NCBI GenBank assembly: GCA_033344895.1
Contig: JAWPMN010000001.1
Span: 3,046,001-3,110,000, forward strand
Length of the DNA stretch: 64,000 nt
Origin: Alphaproteobacteria bacterium
GTDB lineage: Bacteria; Pseudomonadota; Alphaproteobacteria; UBA8366; Aestuariispiraceae
Direction: 5' to 3'
The position numbers and the translations under genes are program-made. Position 1 is the first letter of the stretch. Each line of letters opens with the position of its first letter. Below, one piece after another: positions 54,292-63,677 of the stretch. Below the pieces are notes generated by a model. The model was not told the origin of the DNA. It saw only the letters and a list, made by a program, of their open reading frames with translations, and did not search any database.

Positions 54292-57200
54292 TCAATTGCC
54301 GTGTTGTTCGTTGGTGGAATCCCGATTGGCGTCGGTTTCCTGCGGCGCGCCTCCTCCCTCGAAGACCTTACGAAGGAAGCCCGGCGCGATGACCGATAGC
54401 GGGTTTACCGACACGCTGGGATCTTCCGCCGGTCCGGACATCGAATAGGCCGCGCCGATCAGACCATCGCCGACCAGCATGTCGATAATCGGTATCTGTC
54501 CCAGTGTCTGGGAGAAGATTCCGGAAACGGCCACATCGCCGTTCAGGTTGATCGTGTCCTGAAGCCTGTCGACCGACCCTTGAAAGGTAATGCCGATCGA
54601 ACTGCCGCGGGCTGCGCCGTCGGATATCTCAATCACTTCGTCGGATATGCTGAACCCAGCGGATAATGAATTGAAACTGATCCCGTCCTGGCTCAGGGCA
54701 GACAGGATTCCAGTTACCGAAATCACCTCCAGCAGCTTGGCCAGTCGGGGGGCCTCACGGACCTTGAAGTCGCGAATGTCGATCTTTCCCTTCAGCGGCG
54801 CATCGGGCCCGTCGCTGAAACCCGTGATCTGCAGGGTGCCGCCTTCCAGACGCCCGGTGACATCCGCGATGGCCAGTGCCAAACCTGTATCCTCCGCCAG
54901 GACGGTCAGGTTCTTTCCGCCCTTTTCGTTCGGCACGTAGTCGACATCGATCCGGCGTCCTTCTCCGACGAAGCCGGTCAGGGTCAGCAGGTCGATCTGA
55001 TCGCCGCTGACACTAAGGCTTAAATCCGCATCGCGAATGTCGCGTTCATGGCCGGCTGTCATGCGCTGGAACCGGCCGGAGAACTCTACCTTCGGAGTCA
55101 GAACCTCTTCTTTTGCTTCCGGGTCTTCGTCTTCCTCCAGGAACGGACCGATATCCAGTTGCGGGCCGGACAGGGTGACCCGATAGATGTCGCCGACTTT
55201 TCCCAGAGTTCCCGAAACATCGGTGGCGCCCAGCTTTACCCGGTTGAACCGGGCCGCGGACACGTCGTTCAGCCCCTCCGCCAATTCGACACTGGCGTCG
55301 ATCCGATGATGATCCTTGCCGTCCAGAACCAGTGTTTCGATCCGCGCGGTTCCGTCCTGCCGGAACAGGGCCTGCAGGAAGAGGTCGCTCGGCCGGCCGC
55401 TTTCCTTCGTCCAGCCGAGATCCGCAATGGTCAGCTCCGCTTCGGAGAGGTTTGCCGTCAGGGCCAGGCTGCCGTCACCGGATCGGTACTCGGCATAATT
55501 CACGCCGATACCGACACGACCGGCAGCATAGTCACCGAGCGGCAGGCCGAAGCGTTCTAGCTCTTTGAGGTCGGTAATGCTCGTTACCGAAAGATACCTC
55601 AGCCGGTCGCCGACGCCGCTGAAGTTCTCACGCCAGACGGCTGAGGCAGGGACGCCGTCGACTTGGACATTCCCTGTGACGTCAAGGCGTCCGGGCACCA
55701 GGGCCAGGCGCGCCTCTTCGGCGGTTATGGTCGCGTCCAGATCGTCCCGACGCATGGACAGATCGCTCAGCAGCGCATCAGCCTCATACTCGACTTCGTC
55801 CGCTTTCAGATCGGCAAGCAACGGGAACCTGAAGCGGACCTGGGTTTTCGCGTCGCCCTGAATGCCGCCGGCGTCCAGTCCGATCTGCGAGATGAAGTTA
55901 AACGGCTCGGTATCCAACAGGTTCAGAGCGGTGGACAGCGGCGTGTCGATGTTGAGGGCAATGTCGATCTTCTCCTGATCGGTATCGAGATCAGTAATCT
56001 CGATCCGCCCTCCTGACAGCGTAGCATCGTTCACGGTGCCGCTTTCCACATCGATATCGAAACGCGTTGGACCGAAAGTGGCCAATCCGTCGACCCCGAT
56101 CACCGGCTCCAGGGGACGCAGATAATGGACCTCGCCGTCCAGCAGACGGATGCTGCCGGATAGTGATGCGAGTTCCAGCCTGTTCGGATCGAAGTCCGGC
56201 AGATGCGCCTTCAGTGCGATACCGGCCTGGGGTACATTGCCTTTGGGAATGTTCTCCAGCACCCATTCGCGCGGATTGGGCGCGAGGTCGGCCGGCCAGA
56301 ACTCCGAAAGTTGTCCCATTTCCAGATCGAGCGCGAGGCCATTCACCGAGATATCCGCCCCGGCTTCCGTCGGTGTCACGATTGCGCTGGCGGTAAGCGA
56401 CGGATTGTCGAAATCGAGAAACAGTTCCTCCAGAACAATCGGTTCGTCCGGCCCACCGGAGCGTACGGCGATCCGGCCACGTTTCAGCGGTGGCAGGGCG
56501 AAGGTCTCCGGCACCGTGATGCTGCCCTCGCCAAATGTCGCATTCAGGCTGCTCGATCGCAGTTCACCATCAGGACCGATGGCGAATCTTATTGCTCCAT
56601 CCAGCGTGACATCGGTGCCGGTAAGCATGCCGAGGGCCGGCGCCGTCTGGGCCGCGACCTTTGGATTCACTCCGGAGAACTCGAGCGTTCCTGCAAGGTC
56701 CTCGTTCGAATCATCGTCCAGCGGCGTTTCGGCATTCAGGGCGAAGGATCCGATTTCGGACGTCAGTTCCGCAATCAGGAAACGTGGCGTTCCGTTAGGT
56801 GCGATTGATGCCTGAACAGTGCCCGTGATCGGAACGCGCGGAAGATAGGATACGGCCGTTTCCGCATCGTAAAGCCCACCGAGCCAGACCGCTGTATCGA
56901 AGGCGTCAAACTCGGCCTGCAGATCCGCCTGCGGCAGAGCGGTGCCGATCTCGGCGGTTACGTCGACATTGCCGGCCGCGCTCTGGAGGTCGGCGCTGAC
57001 GCGTTTCAGATTGCCGTCCAGATCAAAGGACGCACCCGCCGAACCGCTGATCGTCAGATCGGGCAGGTAGAACACGAGGTCGGGCACATAGCGTATGGGA
57101 AGATCGGTATCCAGCGTATCGAAATTGACCGTGAAATCGATGCGATCGATGACAGGCAGCACCCGCAGCGTGGCACCGATCAGGGCATTTTCAGTCGGAG

Positions 57201-57933
57201 TTTCAAGCGATCCGATCAGGCGGGCATTCAGGCCGTCTTCGGAACGGACGACGTCCAGACCGGCACTGTGCAGCCACAGCGTTTCGCCAAGCGCCCGGTC
57301 AATGATCCGGATTTCAGTCTGAACCATACTGAATCTCTGAAGGCCGCCCAGCAGAGAATTTTCGTCGATGCCCGACGTCAGGGTTTCCAGCACGGATTGC
57401 GGCAACAGTGCATCATCCGACGGGGAGGGGACCGGCATCCAGTTCGCATCGGGGCGTACCGCCGGCGCAGCCTCCGGGTCACCTTCGTCGCCGGTGATAC
57501 CGGGAAGATCCCCAACGGCCAGAGCGATGCCACCGTCCGGATCGCGCAACAGCGTCAAGGTCGGGCGCAGAAGTTCCAGGGTTGTTAGGCGTACCTCACC
57601 CCCCAGGAGGGCCTTGAATGACAAGCCGACTGATACTTCCTGAAGTACTGCCAGGGGCGGGTTGTCCGGTTCCTGGATTCGGACGTTGCCAGCGACGACG
57701 TCGACTGCGCGATCCCACCCGCCCCATACGACCCTGGTATCCTCGACCGTGATGTCATAGGGGCCGCTACCGTCGTTCAATGCGTCTTCAAGGATCGGGG
57801 TCAGAGCTGAAACCGAAACGGGGCCGGTGGACAGCGCGTAGATTCCCGCCCCCGCCAGCAGCACCAGACCCAGGAACAGGGCGGCAACGGCTTCCAAGAC
57901 GATCCGCACTGTGCGCCTATTCATCCTGATCAT
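54292..57933 (-). CDS. AsmA/YhdP-family envelope protein (DUF3971-type)
   Basis: I chose ATG 57933, giving 1213 aa beginning MIRMNRRTVRIVLEAVAALF with a membrane helix at residues ~13-33; a 59-codon extension to 58110 overlaps the glnE start region and is Arg/Ser-rich. The long body is beta-strand-rich, with the repeated Asp-Leu/Ala patterns of AsmA/TamB-like proteins that carry lipids between membranes. The C-terminal MSGPAEDPSVSVNPLSVIAP is the family's typical ending. It is divergent from glnE, a neighbourhood common in alphaproteobacteria. Roles in phospholipid transport are inferred from the family. Confidence 0.88.
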   Translation of the reverse strand: MIRMNRRTVRIVLEAVAALFLGLVLLAGAGIYALSTGPVSVSALTPILEDALNDGSGPYDITVEDTRVVWGGWDRAVDVVAGNVRIQEPDNPPLAVLQEVSVGLSFKALLGGEVRLTTLELLRPTLTLLRDPDGGIALAVGDLPGITGDEGDPEAAPAVRPDANWMPVPSPSDDALLPQSVLETLTSGIDENSLLGGLQRFSMVQTEIRIIDRALGETLWLHSAGLDVVRSEDGLNARLIGSLETPTENALIGATLRVLPVIDRIDFTVNFDTLDTDLPIRYVPDLVFYLPDLTISGSAGASFDLDGNLKRVSADLQSAAGNVDVTAEIGTALPQADLQAEFDAFDTAVWLGGLYDAETAVSYLPRVPITGTVQASIAPNGTPRFLIAELTSEIGSFALNAETPLDDDSNEDLAGTLEFSGVNPKVAAQTAPALGMLTGTDVTLDGAIRFAIGPDGELRSSSLNATFGEGSITVPETFALPPLKRGRIAVRSGGPDEPIVLEELFLDFDNPSLTASAIVTPTEAGADISVNGLALDLEMGQLSEFWPADLAPNPREWVLENIPKGNVPQAGIALKAHLPDFDPNRLELASLSGSIRLLDGEVHYLRPLEPVIGVDGLATFGPTRFDIDVESGTVNDATLSGGRIEITDLDTDQEKIDIALNIDTPLSTALNLLDTEPFNFISQIGLDAGGIQGDAKTQVRFRFPLLADLKADEVEYEADALLSDLSMRRDDLDATITAEEARLALVPGRLDVTGNVQVDGVPASAVWRENFSGVGDRLRYLSVTSITDLKELERFGLPLGDYAAGRVGIGVNYAEYRSGDGSLALTANLSEAELTIADLGWTKESGRPSDLFLQALFRQDGTARIETLVLDGKDHHRIDASVELAEGLNDVSAARFNRVKLGATDVSGTLGKVGDIYRVTLSGPQLDIGPFLEEDEDPEAKEEVLTPKVEFSGRFQRMTAGHERDIRDADLSLSVSGDQIDLLTLTGFVGEGRRIDVDYVPNEKGGKNLTVLAEDTGLALAIADVTGRLEGGTLQITGFSDGPDAPLKGKIDIRDFKVREAPRLAKLLEVISVTGILSALSQDGISFNSLSAGFSISDEVIEISDGAARGSSIGITFQGSVDRLQDTINLNGDVAVSGIFSQTLGQIPIIDMLVGDGLIGAAYSMSGPAEDPSVSVNPLSVIAPGFLRKVFEGGGAPQETDANRDSTNEQHGN

Positions 57934-58028
57934 ATGGGTTGAATGCTCATCTTCTCGGGCCTGATCGGATTGACCATCATAGACGCTTCGCGCAGGTTTG
58001 AAATCTTCGGCTAGGGAAGATTTCAGTG
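57934..58028. other. Divergent promoter gap, AsmA-like gene and glnE
   Basis: A 95-bp gap that must serve both genes. GGGAAG at 58014-58019 is the presumed Shine-Dalgarno of glnE. No palindrome noted. Confidence 0.35.
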
Positions 58029-60974
58029 ATGCACAGCGTACCGCTTTTCGACAGTTTCGATCCGACCCGCTTTCCCCTTCCGGTCGACGCGCCGGACCTC
58101 GAGTTTCCAAATCCCGGTGGTGGTGATGTAACGCCCGGGACCCCGATGACGTTCCTGGAAAATGAGTCCGTCGTTCATTTTCTGCGTTTTATCTGTTGCC
58201 ATAGCGGGTATCTGGCCACCCTGGTCCGGCGCGAGCCGGAGACGGTCGCTGCCATCCTGACGGAGGGGCCCGATGTCGCCATAGACCGCTGTCTGTCGGC
58301 GCTGCCGGACCTTGATGCCGAGGACCTGAGCGAGAAGGACTTTCTGAGCGGCCTGCGTCGCGCAAAGCGCCAGGTCGCCCTGACGGTGGCGTTCGCGGAT
58401 ATCCTTGAGGTCTGGCCACTTTCGCGGGTGACGGAGACCCTGGCGGATCTGGCGGAAAGCGCCCTGGAACGATCCGTTCGCAGAGCCTTGCGGCAATGGC
58501 GGGGTGTGCCGGGGACTGATGGCTACACGATCCTGGGCATGGGGAAACTGGGCTCTCGCGAGTTGAACTATTCTTCGGATATCGACCTGATTGTTCTCTA
58601 CGACGCCGAACGCCTGGCGCCCGCGGATCCGGACCGTTTGCGGCAGGATCTGGTTCGGGTCACGCGCCAGGTCATGCGTTTCATGGATGAGCGAACGGGC
58701 GACGGATATGTCTTCCGCACGGACCTGAGGCTGCGCCCGGATCCCAGCGCCACGCCGCTGGCCCTCAGCGTTCGCGCTGCGGAAAGCTATTATGAAAGCG
58801 TCGGTCAGAACTGGGAACGCGCAGCCATGATCAAGGCGCGGCCCGTCGCCGGCGACAGGGCGCTCGGTAAGGAGTTTCTGACCCATATCCGACCCTTCGT
58901 CTGGCGGAAGTACCTCGATTTCGCCGCGATCCAGGACATTCATTCGATCAAGCGGCAGATCAATGCCCATCGAGGCGGGGCGTCCATTGCAGTCGATGGC
59001 CACAACATCAAGATCGGGCGCGGCGGCATCCGGGAAATCGAATTCTATGCCCAGACGCAGCAGTTGATCTGGGGCGGCCGACAGCCGGATTTGCGAGTCA
59101 AGGCGACCTGTGCGGCGCTGGATCAATTGGCGGTACATGGTCATGCCGAACCGGAGACAGTCCGGGAACTGAAAAATGCCTATGAATTTCTGCGGCGTCT
59201 CGAGCATCGCCTGCAGATGGTTGCGGATCAGCAGACGCAGACCGTGCCGGACACGGAGGACGAAGTCGCGGCGATTGCCCGTTTCATGGGCTATGGGGAG
59301 ACCGACGAGTTTCGGCGGGCGCTGCGCAGCCATCTGGAGACGGTCGCCGGGCATTATGCACGGCTCTTCGAAGAGGCCCCCGATCTCGGCGGCGGCGGGT
59401 CGCTGGTCTTCACCGGAACGGAAGACGACCCGGACACGCTGCAGACCCTGGCCGAGATGGGGTTTGAGCAACCGTCCCACATCGCCGGACGCATCCGGGT
59501 CTGGCATCACGGGCGATATCGCGCGACCCGCAGCGTGCGCAGTCGCCAGATCCTGACGGAACTGATGCCGCGTCTGTTGCAGGCGTTTGCAGACACGGCC
59601 AATCCGGATGATGCGTTCCTGCGTTTCGACAGTTTCCTGTCCGGCCTGCCGTCCGGCGTTCAGCTATTCTCATTGTTCCAGATGCATCCGACATTGCTGG
59701 ATCTATTGTCGGAAATTCTGGGCAGTGCGCCCAGATTGGCAGAAGTTCTTGCCCGCAAGCCGATCCTGCTGGATTCCGTCATCAGTGAGGATTTTTACGA
59801 ACCCCTGCCGCTGGAACGGGAGCCGGATGAGGAATTGGCCGCCGCATTGGAACTGGCCCAGGATTTCCAGGACGTGCTGGATGCCGTGCGACGCTGGACG
59901 AATGACAGGAAGTTTCGTGTCGGCGTGCATTTTCTGCGCGGACTGGCGGATGGCGATCGTGTCGGGGCCGCGCTGAGTGCCGTCGCGGAAGCGGCCCTGT
60001 CCGCCATTCTGCCGCCGGCGGAGGATGAATTCGCAGATGCGCATGGCCGGGTAACCGGGGCCGGGCTGGCAATCGTAGCCTTTGGAAAACTGGGCGGCGG
60101 AGAATTGCTGCCGATGTCCGACATGGACCTGGTCTTCGTCTATGATGCGGACCCGGACATTGAGGAATCCGACGGGCCGAAGCCGATTGGGCCGCAGGTC
60201 TATTTCCTGCGCCTCTGTCAGCGGCTCGTTACCGCGATTACCACCGAGACGGGGGAGGGCCGGCTGTACGAAGTGGATGGCAGATTGCGACCGTCCGGAA
60301 ATGCCGGGCCGCTGGCGACCCAGTTCGAAGGTTTTGACAAGTATTACCGCGTCCCCGACGGCGAGGCCTGGACCTGGGAGCATATGGCGCTGACCCGCGC
60401 CCGAACGGTTTACGGTACGGCGGATCTGCGCGCGAAGTTGGAGAAATCGATCCACAACGCCCTGATACAGAAGCGCGATCCCGCGAAGTTGTTCATCGAC
60501 GTCGATGACATGCGGGAACGGATTGCCCGGGAGTTCGCCCCTAAAACGGCCTGGGACGTCAAGTATCGTCGTGGCGGATTGGTCGATGTTGAGTTCATCG
60601 CCCAGGCCCTGCAGCTTGCCCATGCTGCGGAAAAACCGGAAGTGCTGTCACCGAACACGGCCTTGGCGCTCGAGCGGCTGCATGACGCCGGCTGCCTGCC
60701 AAAGGACGCTTTTGAGGACCTGCGCTCCGCGCTGGCCCTTTGGCGTGGCATGCAGGCCGCGATACGGCTGACGGCAGCGTCGGGACGCTTCGATGCGGAA
60801 AACGCGCCGGAAGGGCAGAAGCGCGTGCTGGCCAGGGCCGCAGGGGTCGATCAGTTCGACGATCTGGCGCCGCTGATGGAACGCGCCGCGGATCGGGTGT
60901 CCAGGCACTATGCCGCGCTCATCGCTGATCCGGCGTCAGCGTATCGAGAGGAACGTCAGGAAAACCCGGCCTGA
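58029..60974 (+). CDS. glnE: Bifunctional glutamine synthetase adenylyltransferase/deadenylase
   Basis: GlnE tunes glutamine synthetase by attaching or removing AMP according to PII state. The 981-aa protein has two nucleotidyltransferase cores: GMGKLGSRELNYSSDIDLIV near residue 180 (N-terminal, deadenylylating half) and AFGKLGGGELLPMSDMDLVF near residue 683 (C-terminal, adenylylating half), with the metal-binding D-x-D in each. YRRGGLVDVEFIAQALQL in the linker is also typical. The start is the ATG at 58029; a GTG at 58026 is in frame. Length and domain order normal. Confidence 0.96.
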   Translation: MHSVPLFDSFDPTRFPLPVDAPDLEFPNPGGGDVTPGTPMTFLENESVVHFLRFICCHSGYLATLVRREPETVAAILTEGPDVAIDRCLSALPDLDAEDLSEKDFLSGLRRAKRQVALTVAFADILEVWPLSRVTETLADLAESALERSVRRALRQWRGVPGTDGYTILGMGKLGSRELNYSSDIDLIVLYDAERLAPADPDRLRQDLVRVTRQVMRFMDERTGDGYVFRTDLRLRPDPSATPLALSVRAAESYYESVGQNWERAAMIKARPVAGDRALGKEFLTHIRPFVWRKYLDFAAIQDIHSIKRQINAHRGGASIAVDGHNIKIGRGGIREIEFYAQTQQLIWGGRQPDLRVKATCAALDQLAVHGHAEPETVRELKNAYEFLRRLEHRLQMVADQQTQTVPDTEDEVAAIARFMGYGETDEFRRALRSHLETVAGHYARLFEEAPDLGGGGSLVFTGTEDDPDTLQTLAEMGFEQPSHIAGRIRVWHHGRYRATRSVRSRQILTELMPRLLQAFADTANPDDAFLRFDSFLSGLPSGVQLFSLFQMHPTLLDLLSEILGSAPRLAEVLARKPILLDSVISEDFYEPLPLEREPDEELAAALELAQDFQDVLDAVRRWTNDRKFRVGVHFLRGLADGDRVGAALSAVAEAALSAILPPAEDEFADAHGRVTGAGLAIVAFGKLGGGELLPMSDMDLVFVYDADPDIEESDGPKPIGPQVYFLRLCQRLVTAITTETGEGRLYEVDGRLRPSGNAGPLATQFEGFDKYYRVPDGEAWTWEHMALTRARTVYGTADLRAKLEKSIHNALIQKRDPAKLFIDVDDMRERIAREFAPKTAWDVKYRRGGLVDVEFIAQALQLAHAAEKPEVLSPNTALALERLHDAGCLPKDAFEDLRSALALWRGMQAAIRLTAASGRFDAENAPEGQKRVLARAAGVDQFDDLAPLMERAADRVSRHYAALIADPASAYREERQENPA

Positions 60975-60981
60975 GCCGCAG

Positions 60982-61884
60982 TCACGCCTCAAAATGGTCG
61001 TTGAAGGCTGCCATCGTCTGAGCCGGATTTTCTTCGGCCAGAAAATGGCCGGCCTCGACAGGCTGTCCTGACAGGGTTGTCACTTTGCTGCGCCAGGTCT
61101 CCAGCACGTCATAATTGGCATGCATCGGTGCCTTGGCCCCCCACAGGACCAGCAGCGGGCATTGAACCCGGCGGTCCAGATCCGCTTCGTCATGCTCCAG
61201 ATCGATCGTGGCGGCCGCCCGGTAATCCTCGCAGGATGCATGGATCGTCTCCGGACGGGAAAAGGCGGCCCTGTATTCCGCCATTGCGCGCGGATCGAAG
61301 AATCCCGTCTCGCCGGCGCTCCAGCCGCCGAATTTGCGCTGCAGATAGAAATCCGGATCGGCGCCGATCATCTTCTCCGGCAGCGGCGCCGCCTGCGCCA
61401 GGAAGTACCAGTGGTAATAGGCGTGCGCCACCGCGTGGGATGCCGTCTTGAACAGTGTATGGGTTGGAACAATGTCCAGCACGGCGGCACGCTCCACCGC
61501 TGCCGCATGGTCCAGGCACATCCTGTGCGTGACACGCCCCCCGCGATCGTGACCGGCGACCTGGAAGGTATCATGACCCAGCGAGGCCATCAGGGCGACG
61601 AGATCCGCCGCCATGGCCCGCTTGGAATAGGGCAGGTGGTGATTGTCGGTCGGCGGCTTGTCGGACGCGCCGTATCCCCGGAGGTCGGGTATGACAACGG
61701 TATGCCGCTTTGCCAGATCCGGGGCGAGCTTGTGCCACATGGCGCCCGTCTGGGGGTATCCGTGGATCAGCAGAAGCGGTCGCCCCGTGCCGCCGATGCG
61801 GACATTCAGTTCCAGATCCCGGGCCAGGTCGTGATGGACGGCAATGCGCTCCTGCCGGAATCCGGGAAACAGGTCGTCGGTCAT
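60982..61884 (-). CDS. Alpha/beta hydrolase of the fluoroacetate/haloacetate dehalogenase type
   Basis: A 300-aa protein. GHDRGGRVTHRM gives nucleophile Asp113 and Arg114/Arg117, YYHWYFL gives His158-Trp159, KFGGW gives Trp188, CEDYRA gives Tyr221, VLDIVP gives Asp137, and GHFLAEE gives His280. Offsets from Asp113 to His158-Trp159, Trp188 and Asp137 equal those from Asp110 in the fluoroacetate dehalogenase RPA1163, so the halide and carboxylate pockets seem complete. It would hydrolyse haloacetates to glycolate, but epoxide hydrolase activity is the alternative. Start ATG 61884 with GAGAGG ahead; EamA gene follows upstream on the same strand, 14 bp away. Confidence 0.8.
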   Translation of the reverse strand: MTDDLFPGFRQERIAVHHDLARDLELNVRIGGTGRPLLLIHGYPQTGAMWHKLAPDLAKRHTVVIPDLRGYGASDKPPTDNHHLPYSKRAMAADLVALMASLGHDTFQVAGHDRGGRVTHRMCLDHAAAVERAAVLDIVPTHTLFKTASHAVAHAYYHWYFLAQAAPLPEKMIGADPDFYLQRKFGGWSAGETGFFDPRAMAEYRAAFSRPETIHASCEDYRAAATIDLEHDEADLDRRVQCPLLVLWGAKAPMHANYDVLETWRSKVTTLSGQPVEAGHFLAEENPAQTMAAFNDHFEA

Positions 61885-61898
61885 GCGGGCATCCTCTC

Positions 61899-62846
61899 TC
61901 AGCGGGCTTTGCGGGCCCCTTTCGCGGTCGCCAACATCATGCCGGGCAGGACCAGCGCCGCGCCGATCCAATGATATGGCTGCGGAGTCTCGCCGAGCAA
62001 TGCCCAGGCAAGCCCGGCATTGTAGATCGGCACCAGATACATCAGAAGGCTGGACCGGCCGGCGCCCAGAACCCGTTGTACATAGGCATAGACCTGATAG
62101 GCGCCGAAGGATGCCACGACGGCCAGGAGCGCAATCCATCCGGCCGTTTCCCAGTTCCAGACCGGTACCTGGCCCGTAGATGCTTCCCACAGCGTGAATG
62201 GCGCCAGAATGATGACCCCGGCGAGTGTTGTTGCTCCGAACCGGGTCGACAGACCCATCTCGCTGGGGCGGTGTCGCAGAAGTACGCTGTAGACCGCCCA
62301 TCCGATCATCGCCGCCAGTATCCAGAGGTCACCAACGGTGAAGGCGAGATTGAGCAGCACGTCCAGGTCGGCCCGGCACACGATCACGATGACGCCCAGC
62401 AGGCTCAGCACAATGCCGCCGATCTGGAGTCTGTTCACCGCTTCGCCGTAGATCATCGCCGCCAACAGGATGATGAGGACGGGCGAGGCAGAATAGATCA
62501 GACCGATATTGGTTGCCGATGTTGTGTCGGCGCCGATATAGACGAAGGCTCCGCAGACCCCCATTCCGAGCGCGCCGAGCACCGCGAGATCCTTCCATTC
62601 CCGCAGGATCGCGCCGCGCCGGACCCAGAGCCGCGGGCCGACGAGCGGCAACAGCAACAGGAAGGTCGCGCCCCAGCGCAGAAAGGATAGATGGACCGGC
62701 GGTATCAGGTCGGCCGTTGCCTTCGCGACCAGCAGGTTGGTGCAAAACAGGGCAGGTGCGACAAACAGCAGAATTCGGGCGAACTGGTCTTCGCCGAAAC
62801 CTGCAGTGCGGGAGGGGGAGTCGGTAAACTGGACGGGCTGTGACAT
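61899..62846 (-). CDS. EamA/DMT-superfamily transporter, second copy
   Basis: A 315-aa polytopic protein with two EamA repeats, about ten TM segments. The first half starts ARILLFVAPALFCTNLLVAKA, the halves meet near GIVLSLLGVIVIVCR, and IYNAGLAWALLGETPQPYHW is a late helix pair. Immediately upstream (14 bp) of the dehalogenase-like gene and in the same direction, so the pair probably forms one transcript; import or export of a related acid is possible but unproven. Confidence 0.86.
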   Translation of the reverse strand: MSQPVQFTDSPSRTAGFGEDQFARILLFVAPALFCTNLLVAKATADLIPPVHLSFLRWGATFLLLLPLVGPRLWVRRGAILREWKDLAVLGALGMGVCGAFVYIGADTTSATNIGLIYSASPVLIILLAAMIYGEAVNRLQIGGIVLSLLGVIVIVCRADLDVLLNLAFTVGDLWILAAMIGWAVYSVLLRHRPSEMGLSTRFGATTLAGVIILAPFTLWEASTGQVPVWNWETAGWIALLAVVASFGAYQVYAYVQRVLGAGRSSLLMYLVPIYNAGLAWALLGETPQPYHWIGAALVLPGMMLATAKGARKAR

Positions 62847-62933
62847 AGGCCGTTTGTAACGTCTTGCTGCGCTGCGGTGTACGGGAAAGGTTTCCGAGTA
62901 CTTGTGACGCTACGTCACGAAGTGGGCCGGTGA

Positions 62934-63674
62934 TCAGGCGAACCGATCCGGGTGATCCGTAAAAATCGCCTCGCAACCCCAGCTGAACAGGCGGTCCGCG
63001 TCGGCCGGGTCGTTCACCGTGTAGACCCGGAACGGGATGCCGGACTCTCGGAACTGCGCTGCCCGGGCTTCCGTCAGCTTCTTGATGCTGACATGAACCG
63101 CCGATGCGCCGAGGTGGTCTTGATGAACCTGCCAGTCGTCCGGAATTTCCCACCACAGGATCGCGCGATCGAGCTGCGGGGCGGCCTTCTGCGCCTCTTC
63201 CAGGGCATCGAGCGAGAAGGATGACATGACCGGCGGCGGCAGCGTCCCCGGCCACAGTTCGGCGGTGCGTTCCGCGACGATCCGGCCCGTGATCCGCTCA
63301 TATCCTTTTACCGGTTTGATTTCCACATTGCCCCCGAGCCCCAGGCTGGCCAGGGCCGCCACGGTTTCGTCCAGCGTCGGAATCGGGACCTTCGCGAATT
63401 CCGGCGAGAACCATGAGCCCGCATCCAGTCTGCGAATGGCGGCAAGATTGGTCTCTGAGACCAGTCCCGTTCCATTGGTGGTGCGGTCCAACTCATCGTC
63501 ATGGTGCAGGATCACCACCTGGTCCCGGGTCAGCATGCAGTCGAACTCGACCCAGTCGCAGCCGAGTTCCTTGGCCTTCCGGAAGCCGGCGACAGTGTTT
63601 TCCGGCGCATGACCGACGGCGCCACGATGACCGATGATTCGGGGAATGTCGGTGCGTTTGGGCGACGGTGTCAT
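62934..63674 (-). CDS. Glycerophosphodiester phosphodiesterase
   Basis: The 246-aa TIM-barrel enzyme (UgpQ-like) hydrolyses glycerophosphodiesters. IIGHRGAVGHAPENTVAGF carries the catalytic His and Glu of the HRG-x-x-x-x-PEN motif; WVEFDCMLTRDQVVILHHDD supplies the E-x-D metal ligands and second His. No signal peptide, so it is cytosolic. It starts 3 bp after the end of the sulfatase-like gene upstream, giving probable co-transcription. Confidence 0.92.
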   Translation of the reverse strand: MTPSPKRTDIPRIIGHRGAVGHAPENTVAGFRKAKELGCDWVEFDCMLTRDQVVILHHDDELDRTTNGTGLVSETNLAAIRRLDAGSWFSPEFAKVPIPTLDETVAALASLGLGGNVEIKPVKGYERITGRIVAERTAELWPGTLPPPVMSSFSLDALEEAQKAAPQLDRAILWWEIPDDWQVHQDHLGASAVHVSIKKLTEARAAQFRESGIPFRVYTVNDPADADRLFSWGCEAIFTDHPDRFA

Positions 63675-63677
63675 AGG

